64,000 nucleotides of DNA from Bacteroidales bacterium (GCA_016342685.1 JAEINU010000001.1:970920-1034919), one strand, 5' to 3'; numbered from the stretch's first letter, positions 1-10,172 are shown. A program made the numbers and translations. The notes: generated by a model not told the origin, from the sequence alone.

Positions 1-69
1 TGCAATAGAAATCAATACACCAAAAAGAAAAATATTTTTAAAAAAGTAAAGGGATTTGGTTTTTAGCAT
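1..69 (-). CDS. N-terminus of a truncated CDS with signal-peptide-like start (MLKTKSLYFFKNIFLFGVLISIA...)
   Basis: Open minus-strand frame from ATG (revcomp 69..67) to the window edge, hydrophobic N-terminus. Confidence 0.35.
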   Translation of the reverse strand, partial: MLKTKSLYFFKNIFLFGVLISIA

Positions 70-194
70 TGCAAACATATAAAACTCATTTTCATGAATA
101 AAATGAAAAAGATAATAAAATAAAGATAGACTAACAAAAGTAAATTCTCAGTCGTGAAATTATTTTTACATGATCGTCTGCTAATGAATGATGA

Positions 195-1637
195 TTAAGG
201 TACTTTGTCGTATTTTTGAATCACTTCTATTAAATAACTGATTAGTTTAACACGATTCGTTAATATATCAAAGTTTATTTTATTTGCTACATCGCGAGGA
301 GTATGATAATCGTTATGTAATCCGCTAAAAAAGAATATTGCTGGTATTCCTTTTTTGTGAAAACTAAATTGATCAGATTGTCGATATAATGTTGGAATAC
401 CTGAGGATTTCCCCAGACTGTAATCTATTTCACAATTTTGATATAAACTATCTGCTAATTCTAGGTAAGGAATGTATTCAGGATATTGTGCAGCTCCAAT
501 TGCATAAATAAAATTATCGGTAGGTTCATGTTTAGCATCGTATCTTCCAATCATATCAATATTCAGATTTATTAATATTTTACTTGCATCAAAATTCTCT
601 GAATTTACGTGATATTCCGAACCAAGTAACCCTAGTTCTTCCGCAGAGGTAGCTAAAAATATAATATTGTATTTTAGATTTTTGATTTTGGAAAAAACTT
701 CGGCTAATTCAAGCAATGCTGCTGTACCAGAAGCGTTGTCATCTGCGCCCGGATAATAAATATCTCCATTCGCTTCTAGGTGATCATAATGTGCAGATAT
801 TAAAATAGATTTATCGGAACTTCCAGGAATTATCCCTATAATATTCTCGGTTTCAATTGTATTGTTTATTTTTTCTGTTTTAACAGAGATTTTAGATATT
901 GGACAATCGGCAAGGGATTTTTTATCGATGAGCTTAAGCAGGTTACTTTTTGATTTTCCAGTAAGCGTTTTTATCAGATCATTCGAAATAGCAAATTCTT
1001 GAAATTTTTTGTTAAACGTATTTTCATCACCATTTGATAGTCTCATCCTTTTTCTAAGAATATAATTTCCGAGAGACCTTTTTATTGACGAAAACTGTTT
1101 GTCATTATCAGCATTTGCTATTATAACGCCATAAGCTCCTAAACTACTTAGTTTACTTCCGATGTTATAAGATGCACGTATGTTTTTCGAGAAAACCAAG
1201 ACCATATTGCCATTTATATCAATTTGATTAAGGTCTTCGTCGGTTCCGTAACCTCCGAATACTAGTTTTGTTTTGTATTCTGTATTTTGATCTGAATTAC
1301 CGAGATATGTTATTTTATCATTGTTCGTAAAAATCTGACCATCTTTCTTAATATATATTTCGTTCCAATATCTTTGATTTAAAATAAAGGTTTCAGAAAA
1401 TGAGCCTGATACAGGTGTGTTTAAGTTTAATTGGTTAAATCTGTTAGTAATAAATTTAGCTGCCTTTTTCTGTCCTTCAGAACCTGTAAATCTACCTTGC
1501 AAAGAATCCGACGCTAGTATTTCGATATAGTTTTTTAGATCAGGTTTATTAATAAGTTCATGATTAATATCTTGCGATTGAGCACAGGAGATAAATGATA
1601 TTAAAACTAGGCAGGAAATATATAGGTATCTTTTCAT
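195..1637 (-). CDS. M28 family metallopeptidase, secreted lipoprotein-like
   Basis: ORF 480 aa; signal peptide; motifs ISAHYDHL, GADDNASGTAALLELA, ATSAEELGLLGS typical of M28. Confidence 0.9.
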   Translation of the reverse strand: MKRYLYISCLVLISFISCAQSQDINHELINKPDLKNYIEILASDSLQGRFTGSEGQKKAAKFITNRFNQLNLNTPVSGSFSETFILNQRYWNEIYIKKDGQIFTNNDKITYLGNSDQNTEYKTKLVFGGYGTDEDLNQIDINGNMVLVFSKNIRASYNIGSKLSSLGAYGVIIANADNDKQFSSIKRSLGNYILRKRMRLSNGDENTFNKKFQEFAISNDLIKTLTGKSKSNLLKLIDKKSLADCPISKISVKTEKINNTIETENIIGIIPGSSDKSILISAHYDHLEANGDIYYPGADDNASGTAALLELAEVFSKIKNLKYNIIFLATSAEELGLLGSEYHVNSENFDASKILINLNIDMIGRYDAKHEPTDNFIYAIGAAQYPEYIPYLELADSLYQNCEIDYSLGKSSGIPTLYRQSDQFSFHKKGIPAIFFFSGLHNDYHTPRDVANKINFDILTNRVKLISYLIEVIQKYDKVP

Positions 1638-1736
1638 ACTATTTGTTTTTTTAATAAAATCTCGTAAGAATGCGAATTTTATTTATTGTTAGTAAGGAAG
1701 TTAACTGCTTCTTTAATGAAAAAATGAATAATTGGT

Positions 1737-2735
1737 TTAATTATACTCTGATAATTCGTTAATAATCGCATAAATAATTACTGCCGCTAGTTTTGCTGTT
1801 TGGTTATCCTGATCGAAACGAGGCGATACTTCTGCAATGTCAAAACCAATGAGTTTATTCGAACGAATAATTTTCTTAATATAACTAAGAACCACTTCCG
1901 GATTCATGCCAAATGGTTGCATGGCAGAAACTCCGGGTGCCGATGCTGAGTTAAATACATCGCTGCAGAGGGTTAAATATATGTGTTCGGAGTTATTTAT
2001 GAAATTATTTATTTGTGATTTAATATCTGGAGCATTTTCTACTTTAAAGTCTTTTGCTAATATGTGTTTTGCACCAAGTTCCGTAGCTCTTTTAAACAGC
2101 CTTCGTGTATTTCCTGAAGTTTGCAAACCCAAACATAAATAATTAAAAGGATATTCTTTTTCTTCACAAAAATCAGCTATTTGAGAGAACATGGTGCCTG
2201 ATGATCCTTCCGATTCATATGGTCTTAAATCCCAGTGCGCATCGAAATTAATAATTCCAATATTTGGAGTTTTGGTTTGAGCAATAAAATCATTAATTCC
2301 CAAATAATGACCTAAAGAAAGTGCGTGGCCACCACCAAGCACCAATGGAAATAGACCATTGGTTAGTATTATATTAACAGCTTTTCTTAGTTCAGCTTGA
2401 GCATTTTCTAAATTACTATCTGCACAAAAAACATCACCTGCATCGAAGAGTTCAGTTGAAATCTCAAAATTCACCGGTAAATTAGCAAGTTCTTTCCGTA
2501 TATATTCCGGACCAAATTCGGCTCCTGCGCGGCCTAAGTTTCTTTGAACGCCAATGTCACTTTTAAAACCTAAAAAAAAAATATTGATTTTTGATAGATC
2601 AAATTTATAATTCTGAATTTGATTTAAATCAATTAATTGAATAAGCTGATGCATTCTAAATGCTTCTCGATCCTCAGTATCATCAATTCTTCCGGTCCAA
2701 AAATGACTAGAAGTAGGGGTGTAGTTTTTTATCAT
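1737..2735 (-). CDS. hutG: Formimidoylglutamase / arginase-family hydrolase
   Basis: GGGHALSLGH, NFDAHWDLRP (DAHxD) and SDVFNSASAPGVSA motifs; start likely at the internal MIKNYTPT rather than the ORF-track start at 2792. Confidence 0.75.
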   Translation of the reverse strand: MIKNYTPTSSHFWTGRIDDTEDREAFRMHQLIQLIDLNQIQNYKFDLSKINIFFLGFKSDIGVQRNLGRAGAEFGPEYIRKELANLPVNFEISTELFDAGDVFCADSNLENAQAELRKAVNIILTNGLFPLVLGGGHALSLGHYLGINDFIAQTKTPNIGIINFDAHWDLRPYESEGSSGTMFSQIADFCEEKEYPFNYLCLGLQTSGNTRRLFKRATELGAKHILAKDFKVENAPDIKSQINNFINNSEHIYLTLCSDVFNSASAPGVSAMQPFGMNPEVVLSYIKKIIRSNKLIGFDIAEVSPRFDQDNQTAKLAAVIIYAIINELSEYN

Positions 2736-2812
2736 CATAATCAAAGAAATAATTACAAATGTATTGATTTGATTAGAATGATTGTCCTGCAAATACTAAA
2801 AAAAACTAAGGT

Positions 2813-4564
2813 TTATTTTAAATTATAGATTTTACCTATCGGATATACATTTTTTGATTGATCCCAATAAGGTGTCCTTTCATAAAACCAAAATAGTTTA
2901 GTCCATTGATTGTTGTAATACTGAGGATTTTTAAGGATAGCTTGCTCGTACTCATCTTTCAATGTAGGATTCTCTTGAATCATTTCTCGAGCCATTTTTT
3001 CCATTACATAGGTTTCTACATACTCTTTGCGTTCGAAAATACTATTAAAAAACCCCCATTTTAGATACGAATCTGGACCTTGTGGTTCTAATAAATGAGC
3101 AATTATTTTTGCAGAACGTTGATTTACGGGAACAATTACAGATCCTTTGGGAAATAATTTATTAACCTGAAGTTCTTGAAATGTAAAATCTTGAACTATT
3201 TGTCGACCTTCGAAAGGTGTATTTGCAAAAGAAACATTGCTGAATTTATAGCTTGTAATCTCAAATTCTTTTGATTCAGTTAATATTGAATATTTAATTC
3301 CGTGTAATTTTAAACGTTTTATAATTTCAGTCCACTCAACAGGAATAATGTAGGCTTTAGGTAATTTCACCTTTACATCTTGAACGAGTTTGTCGAACAA
3401 AACCAATTCATATTCTTTGGGGTTCTTGCTAAATTGAACCCAAATATCATCTGTCAAATCACTATGCACAATATCGTAATCGACACCTTTAAATTTTACA
3501 GTTGTACTATCTTTTTGCGATGTATAGTAGCTTAAAACAAATTCTTTGTTTGCAAGTTGAGATGCTTCTATATCAGCAGATTTATTCATATTTGTTAATT
3601 GATTATTATCATTGTCAAGAATTTCGATGGTGCGTTTTAATAAATGATATGTAGCATCTACACGTGTTTTATAATCTTTAAGCATATGAGTCTCAATCAA
3701 AAGAGCAGGTCGGTTTTGATACGCAGAATAACCGGTGGAATATCTTGGAGAAGCAGTTCTTCGAATTAGTCCACTTCGCGGGTCGTGCCATTTTCTATAT
3801 GAAACATATGGGAATATGAGAACATGGTCTTTTTTTAAGTTTTCTTCAATTTCCGATAAATATTTATTTTGCCAATCTGTTTGAGAATTATTCATATCTC
3901 CCATTGTATGCATTCCATAAGTCAAAGAGTATTCATAATCAGCTCCGTCTGTTGTATGGATATCTATAAACATATCTGGTAACCACGAATTAAATAATTT
4001 CAGCCAGTATCTCATTTCTGGTGCATCTGCTTTAATAAAATCACGATTCAGATTTAGATTCTGAGCTGTTGTACGCCATCCCATTTCTGTTGGTCCATTC
4101 TGATTTATTCTATTGTAAGCGCTAAATCTCTCATGGCCATCTACATTAAATATTGGAATAAATAATATGGTTGTATTTTCAAGTAAATCTGAATACTTAC
4201 CTTTTATAATAATATCACGAATAAGCATTAATCCAGCATCTTTTCCTTCAGATTCTCCAGCATGAATACATGCCTCAATAAATAATATTGTATTTCCTGA
4301 TTTTTTAACAGACTCGGGAGTGAAATTTTGATTCTTATCTACAATTAATAAAGGTAAATCTCGCCCTTGAACACTGCTTCCAAAGCTTTCATATTTAATT
4401 ATGTTTGACGATTTAGCTAATTGTTTACTGTACTCAATTGTTTGTTTATAACGAGGTGTTTCGAGAAAGTTGGATTTTTCGTAATGAGTTATCCAGTCAA
4501 GATTCTGAGAAATAGATGTAAAAGCAATTAAAATCAAACCAATTAAACTAACTGTCTTTTTCAT
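2813..4564 (-). CDS. M14 family zinc carboxypeptidase, secreted
   Basis: ORF 583 aa; signal peptide; HAGESEGKDAG zinc-binding-like motif, DIHTTDGADY, ETHML. Confidence 0.85.
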   Translation of the reverse strand: MKKTVSLIGLILIAFTSISQNLDWITHYEKSNFLETPRYKQTIEYSKQLAKSSNIIKYESFGSSVQGRDLPLLIVDKNQNFTPESVKKSGNTILFIEACIHAGESEGKDAGLMLIRDIIIKGKYSDLLENTTILFIPIFNVDGHERFSAYNRINQNGPTEMGWRTTAQNLNLNRDFIKADAPEMRYWLKLFNSWLPDMFIDIHTTDGADYEYSLTYGMHTMGDMNNSQTDWQNKYLSEIEENLKKDHVLIFPYVSYRKWHDPRSGLIRRTASPRYSTGYSAYQNRPALLIETHMLKDYKTRVDATYHLLKRTIEILDNDNNQLTNMNKSADIEASQLANKEFVLSYYTSQKDSTTVKFKGVDYDIVHSDLTDDIWVQFSKNPKEYELVLFDKLVQDVKVKLPKAYIIPVEWTEIIKRLKLHGIKYSILTESKEFEITSYKFSNVSFANTPFEGRQIVQDFTFQELQVNKLFPKGSVIVPVNQRSAKIIAHLLEPQGPDSYLKWGFFNSIFERKEYVETYVMEKMAREMIQENPTLKDEYEQAILKNPQYYNNQWTKLFWFYERTPYWDQSKNVYPIGKIYNLK

Positions 4565-4658
4565 AGTGTATTATACTGTTTTATAAAATGAAAAACTTTG
4601 CATATATGACTCGATAAATATATGCAAAGTTTAATAAGACTTTTTTGAAATATAGATT

Positions 4659-5307
4659 TTAAGGATTAAAATCTATATTTTTGCCAATAGTACCTTTTAA
4701 TCTTTTAAAGAAGCTTTCTCGTTCTTCAATTGAGACAAAATTTTCGACATAGGCATTTTCTTCATCAATAATAAAATCATTAATTTCCATAGTTTCTAAC
4801 ATTTCAAATGAAAATGGGATAAAATCTATTTCTACATCCATTCTTTTTGAAGGGCCTTTCATCATTCGTGATTGAAAAGGATCTGTCCAGTGCAATTTTC
4901 TTAAATCCAAGCTTTTGAGCTATCTGAAAAGAATAATATACATTTTCAACACTATGTTCAGCATTTGTTTCTGTATAAATATTTTCAGGTGGAATTCCAA
5001 GTGCCTTACCATACATAGCCATAATTTCAGCCTCTATATATGGTGTGTATACAGCCGATCCAGAATAGATTATGTTTTTAGTAATTCCGTTTTTATATAG
5101 GTAATTTGACCAATAAATGCGTCCTAATAATATTTTACTCCAATATTCATCTTTATAAGGAACTCCAGGAACTATTATTGCATCATAAGGAGCATTTTTA
5201 AATATTACCTTAATCTTTTCTTCGGGGCTTTTTGCCTCAGAATAAAAAGATGAAGCCAAAAGTGATAAAATCAGAATAAATGTTTTAAGTATTTTAAATG
5301 TTCTCAT
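4659..5307 (-). pseudogene. YdcF/ElyC/SanA-family (DUF218) protein split by a frameshift near 4895-4905
   Basis: ORF 4804-5307 carries the N-terminal DUF218-like part (DAIIVPG..., ETNAEHSVENVYYS) and ORF 4659-4910 continues it in another frame (...TDPFQSRMMKG...). Confidence 0.7.
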
Positions 5308-5528
5308 AGTATTTTTTCTTTAAGAACAAGCCATGAATCGTTTTTGTTCATTATGGCGTTTTAATTATTAAACAGCATCGTTTGTGTAAATTATTTGGTA
5401 TCAAACCCTTTATTGATGTGAATTTAAAAAAAGCAGCTTATGATGAAAATCATGTATGATTATAGTAAGTATTGTGAGATTTTCTGTTATTTTTATGCTT
5501 CAATTTGAAGAATCATTTGTATTAAAGA

Positions 5529-6458
5529 ATGAAAAACGCATTAGTAATTTATTATTCGCAATCAGGACAATTAACTGAAATTGCAAAGAATTTTGCAAAA
5601 CCATTAGAAAATTCACCGGAGTATACTGTAACCTATGCTAGTATTGAACCGGTTAATGATTATGGTTTTCCATGGAAAGGATATCAATTTTTTGATTCAT
5701 TCCCTGAATCTGTTGATAAAATTCCATGTGAAATTAAACCATTAGATCTAGAGTCTGAAGATTTTGATCTAATTGTATTTGCATACTCTGTATGGTATAT
5801 GTCGCCATCGATTCCGTCGAATTCCTTTTTACTTTCGGAACAAGCCAAACGTATTTTTAAAGGAAAACCTGTAATTACATTACTTGGGGTTAGAAATATG
5901 TGGGTTGTTGCTCAGGAATATGTAAAAGAAAGAATAAAAGAGCTTGGAGGAAACTTAATTGGGAACATCGTTTTAAGAGATAGAGCAGAGAATATGACTG
6001 GGATTATTACGATATCTTATTTCTTATTTACGGGTAAAAAAGATCGTTTCTTAGGATTTTTTCCTAAGGCTGGAATTTCGGAGAAAGACATAAAAAGTGC
6101 TGATAAGTTTGGTGAGATTGTAAAAGATTTCTTCGATAATAATCAATTGGATCAGATGCAAAATGCACTCGTTAAGGCAAAAGCTGTAAAAGTAAACCCT
6201 TACTTAGCATCCACTGAGCAGATGGCATTTAAACGAGTATTTACAAAATGGTCTAGTTTTATTCTCAAAAAAGGGGGTGCTGGAGATCCTGCAAGAAAAG
6301 TTAGAGTTAGGATTTTTGCAAATTATTTTCCTTTTGCTATTTTGTTGATTGCCCCAATAAAGTATGTTTTTTTTCTTATTTTTGCACCTTTCAAATTGAA
6401 ATCTATTAAAAAAGAGATTGCATATTTCTCAGGAGTTGAATTAAAGTCGAATAATTAG
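5529..6458 (+). CDS. darA: DarA-like dialkylresorcinol condensing enzyme, flavodoxin-like N-terminus
   Basis: ORF 309 aa; ALVIYYSQSGQLTEIAKNF N-terminus; directly upstream of a DarB-like ketosynthase. Confidence 0.65.
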   Translation: MKNALVIYYSQSGQLTEIAKNFAKPLENSPEYTVTYASIEPVNDYGFPWKGYQFFDSFPESVDKIPCEIKPLDLESEDFDLIVFAYSVWYMSPSIPSNSFLLSEQAKRIFKGKPVITLLGVRNMWVVAQEYVKERIKELGGNLIGNIVLRDRAENMTGIITISYFLFTGKKDRFLGFFPKAGISEKDIKSADKFGEIVKDFFDNNQLDQMQNALVKAKAVKVNPYLASTEQMAFKRVFTKWSSFILKKGGAGDPARKVRVRIFANYFPFAILLIAPIKYVFFLIFAPFKLKSIKKEIAYFSGVELKSNN

Positions 6459-6472
6459 AAGATATATATAAA

Positions 6473-7615
6473 ATGCCGAACCAAGTATATATAAATAACA
6501 TTGCAAAGTTTTTACCCAACGAACCTGTTTCTAATGAAGATATGGAAACAATTCTAGGTTTAGTTAATGGGAAACCATCAAGGTCGAAAAATATTGTTTT
6601 ACGACAAAATGGAATCAAGAATCGATATTATGTAATTGATAAAAAGGGTGATATAACATTTTCCAATGCAGATATTACTGCTAATGCTATTAAGAATCTT
6701 GAAAATAAGAATTTTTCAATAAAAGATATTGAGGTATTATCGTGTGGTACATCATTGCCAGATCAGTTATTACCTTCCCATGCATCAATGGTACATGGCG
6801 AATTAAAAAATAATACGCTGGAAGTTATCTCTCCATCTGGAGTTTGCTGTGCGGGAATGCATGCATTAAAATATGGATACTTATCAGTATTATCAGAACA
6901 ATCAAACAATGCAGTTTGTAGTGGCTCCGAAGTTATTTCTACTTTATTACGTGCCGATAAGTTCAGCAAAGAAATGAACTGTACAAATACTTTAGAGAAA
7001 AATCCAATCTTAGCCTTTGAAAAAGATTTCTTACGTTGGATGCTTTCTGATGGGGCAGGAGCAGTACTTTTGGAGAACAAACCAAATGCTGAAGGAATAT
7101 CTTTAAAAATAGAATGGATTGATACAATTTCATTTGCAAATGAGCTAGATGCATGCATGTATGCAGGCTGTGATAAAAATGAAGATGGAGAACTTGTTGG
7201 TTGGAGAGAATTAAATCCTGAATTGTGGTTGGAAAAATCAGTTTTCTCGGTAAAGCAGGATGTGAAATTGCTTGATAAACACGTTGTAAGCAAGTGTATA
7301 ACTCCTATGGCTGAGATCATGAAAAAGAAAAATGTGGATAGTGTTGCAGATGTTGATTATTTCTTGCCACATTTATCATCTATGTTTTTTAAGCAAAAGC
7401 TATACGATGAAATGAAAAATCAAGGAATTGAAATTTCTGATGAAAAGTGGTTTACAAATCTAACGAAAGTAGGAAACGTAGGCTCGGCATCGATATATAT
7501 AATTTTAGAAGAGTTATTTCATTCGGGAAAACTTAAGAAAGGTGAAAAAATTCTAATTATGGTGCCGGAGAGTGGACGATTCTCATATTCATACGCTTAT
7601 TTAACTGTAGCCTAA
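6473..7615 (+). CDS. darB: Beta-ketoacyl-ACP synthase III family, DarB-like
   Basis: ORF 380 aa; KASIII-like Cys (SGVCCAGMHALK), His (FLPHLSSMF), Asn (VGNVGSAS) triad; 14 bp after darA-like gene. Confidence 0.75.
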   Translation: MPNQVYINNIAKFLPNEPVSNEDMETILGLVNGKPSRSKNIVLRQNGIKNRYYVIDKKGDITFSNADITANAIKNLENKNFSIKDIEVLSCGTSLPDQLLPSHASMVHGELKNNTLEVISPSGVCCAGMHALKYGYLSVLSEQSNNAVCSGSEVISTLLRADKFSKEMNCTNTLEKNPILAFEKDFLRWMLSDGAGAVLLENKPNAEGISLKIEWIDTISFANELDACMYAGCDKNEDGELVGWRELNPELWLEKSVFSVKQDVKLLDKHVVSKCITPMAEIMKKKNVDSVADVDYFLPHLSSMFFKQKLYDEMKNQGIEISDEKWFTNLTKVGNVGSASIYIILEELFHSGKLKKGEKILIMVPESGRFSYSYAYLTVA

Positions 7616-7640
7616 TTATTATGAAAACGAATAATATATC

Positions 7641-7676
7641 AAAGCCCTATAGTTGTCTATAGGGCTTTTGTTTTTT
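7641..7676 (+). terminator. Intrinsic terminator after darAB-like pair
   Basis: AAAGCCCTATAG-TTGT-CTATAGGGCTTT followed by T-rich tract. Confidence 0.9.
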
Positions 7677-7752
7677 GCATTTTTAAAATTGTGAAATTAA
7701 GTAATAAAACTTATTTTAGCTGTTGGACAAATTAACCTAAAAAATTATATCA

Positions 7753-8922
7753 ATGTATAATATCGCATTATTTGGTCCTCCTGGTGCAGGTAAAGGGACA
7801 CAATCACGAAAACTTATAGAAAAATATAATTTAGCTTATATTTCTACTGGAGATATTTTAAGACAAGAAATTTCGGAAGGATCAGATTTGGGGTTGAAGG
7901 CAAAGAGTGTTATTGAAATGGGAGGTTTAGTTTCTGATGAAATAATAGTTCAAATTATTGAGAAAAAAATTAAAACCAATACAGATGTAAATGGTTTTCT
8001 TTTCGATGGATTTCCAAGAACAGTAGTTCAAGCGTACATTCTAGAAGGATTGCTTTTAAAATTGAATACATCATTAAATTGTATGGTTAGTTTGGAAGTT
8101 CCACAAGATGTTCTGATGGAGCGTATGCTTGAAAGAGCTAAAAAGGAAAAACGTGCAGATGATACCATTGAAGTAATTCAAAACAGATTGAAAGAATACA
8201 AAAATAAAACTGTTCCAGTTGCAGATTTCTACAAAGAAAAGGGGATTAAATATAGTGTTGATGGGGTTGGTGTCTTAGATGATATTTTTGAAAGAATTAC
8301 TAATGTTGTTGAACAATCATTAACTAAAGCGTGGCTTAATGTTGTTTTATACGGTCCTCCAGGATCAGGAAAAGGTACACAAGGGAAATTGTTAGCTGAG
8401 AAATATGATTTGGTTTATATTTCTACTGGGTCTCTTTTAAGAAAAGAAATTGAAAAAGGGACTGACATGGGGTTGTCTGCAAAAGCATACATGGAAAAGG
8501 GAGATATTGTTCCCGATGAATTTGCGATTAAACTTATTGAAAAACAGATACAAACACATCCTGATGCAAAAGGCTTTTTCTTCAAAGGATTCCCGAGAAC
8601 AATTGTTCAAGCATATATTCTTGATGGATTATTAAGAAAAGTAAACTCATCTGTTTCATGTGTTTTTAATTTAGATGTTCCTACATTAGAATCAATTAAG
8701 CGATTAAGTGCTCGTAGTAAAACTAAAGAAAGCAGATACTACGATATGGATACGGATGTAATCATTCGAAGATTAGAAAATTTTCAAAATAGGACTAAAC
8801 CTGTTTTAGATTATTACGAAAAACAAAAAAATATATATACTGTAAATGGTATAGGATCTGAGGATGAAGTTTCTACTCGACTCGCTGAGAAATTAAAAAT
8901 AGCATTCAAAAATGCAAGATAA
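7753..8922 (+). CDS. Tandem adenylate kinase (two adenylate kinase domains in one polypeptide)
   Basis: ORF 389 aa; two P-loops GPPGAGKGTQ and GPPGSGKGTQ, two GFPRT motifs, two STG(D/S)(I/L)LR motifs. Confidence 0.93.
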   Translation: MYNIALFGPPGAGKGTQSRKLIEKYNLAYISTGDILRQEISEGSDLGLKAKSVIEMGGLVSDEIIVQIIEKKIKTNTDVNGFLFDGFPRTVVQAYILEGLLLKLNTSLNCMVSLEVPQDVLMERMLERAKKEKRADDTIEVIQNRLKEYKNKTVPVADFYKEKGIKYSVDGVGVLDDIFERITNVVEQSLTKAWLNVVLYGPPGSGKGTQGKLLAEKYDLVYISTGSLLRKEIEKGTDMGLSAKAYMEKGDIVPDEFAIKLIEKQIQTHPDAKGFFFKGFPRTIVQAYILDGLLRKVNSSVSCVFNLDVPTLESIKRLSARSKTKESRYYDMDTDVIIRRLENFQNRTKPVLDYYEKQKNIYTVNGIGSEDEVSTRLAEKLKIAFKNAR

Positions 8923-8926
8923 AATG

Positions 8927-8953
8927 AAAAGGCTCCTAAATGGAGCCTTTTTT
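8927..8953. terminator. Bidirectional terminator between convergent genes
   Basis: AAAAGGCTCC-TAAAT-GGAGCCTTTTTT. Confidence 0.85.
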
Positions 8954-10170
8954 ATATAAAATAAATTCTACTTTTCGAGATTTATTCATTTCAATGCTCG
9001 ATTTTATTTCACCTTTCCCATTAGATTTTAATCGAACTGGATCAATTCCATTTATTTTAAAATATTCTTTTACTTGATCTGCTCTTTCTTGAGAAAGTTT
9101 AAGATTATAAATATCAGTTCCTGATTCATCCGCATATCCATTTATTTGTAAATCATAATAAGAATAATCTAATATATCATAAATATAATCTAACAACTCT
9201 GCAGATTCTAGTTTTATTTCCGACGAATTCAAATTGAAATAAATGGGCAGTAAAATATGTGTTTTTTCATTTTCTGATTCAATTATTAGGCTATCCTTAC
9301 TGAAGGTCTTATAATAGTCTTCTAAATTCTTAATGGTAGGATTAACTTTTCTTCCATCACTTATAAATGAGTTTCCTTTAAGAAAGATCCAGGAGTCGTA
9401 TTTTCGATCACCAATATCCGCAATTGCTATTTTGAAATGATACCATTGGTAAGGTTTTAATCTTATTCCAGTTGTTATTGGTTTTGTGTAGCCGTCGAAC
9501 TGAAAAAGATAATTGTTTTCGCAAAACTGTTTTTCTCTTTCTATATTGTCATTATGCTTATATTCTATTTGATTATTAGCAATATAATAATCAGAATTGT
9601 GTTCATTGTTTATTAGATCAATCGTAATTGGAGTATTTCTGTTTGGAAGAACAGCAATATTTCTCTGAAGTTTTGTTTCTAGGTCTTTGATAAAAAACCA
9701 AAAATATCACTAACACCCTTTTTTACATATTCAGGATATTCTTCTGATGCAAACTGAAATACAAAACGAATACTATCAGTTAACGACATGAAATCAAATT
9801 CCAGAATGGATGAATCAAAGGTTTTTAAATTATTTATTGCAGATAAATCTATATCCCCTTTTGCATGATTTTCATTCGAAGCTGTGCCATCATTAGGTCC
9901 CATTGCATCTTTCGCTTTTCCAGAGCTTAAAACTATTCCGCTTGCAGGAAGGTCGTTGAATTTACTTTTGTATTGGAATAATCCTAAAGCATTATTCATG
10001 CCTGAATATGAAATGTTTTTAATTTTTATTCCATTGTGATTTTTGCTTAAAAGATGATTATAAACCAACTCTTTTGCTTGACAATGGTTTTCGATTCTAA
10101 AAGTTTGTGATTTTAGATTACTGAATGAAAAAAATAAAAGAATTAGAAAAACGAATTTTAAATTCATCAA
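8936..10170 (-). pseudogene. Choice-of-anchor-L-like secreted protein with C-terminal OmpA-like domain, interrupted by a 1-nt frameshift at an A6 tract (9692-9697)
   Basis: ORF 9679-10170 has signal peptide and SGIVLSSGKAKDAMGPND; the +1 frame is open without stops from ~9691 to 8936 and ends in an OmpA-like domain (NGYADESGTDIYNLKLSQERA..R..V). Confidence 0.8.
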
Positions 10171-10172
10171 TA

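Noticed and set aside
1906-2142. 78-aa plus-strand ORF opposite hutG
   Set aside because: Antisense shadow ORF with no motif or ribosome-binding context.
6763-7320. 185-aa minus-strand ORF inside darB-like gene
   Set aside because: Antisense to a well-supported CDS, composition looks like complement of KASIII coding sequence, no motifs.
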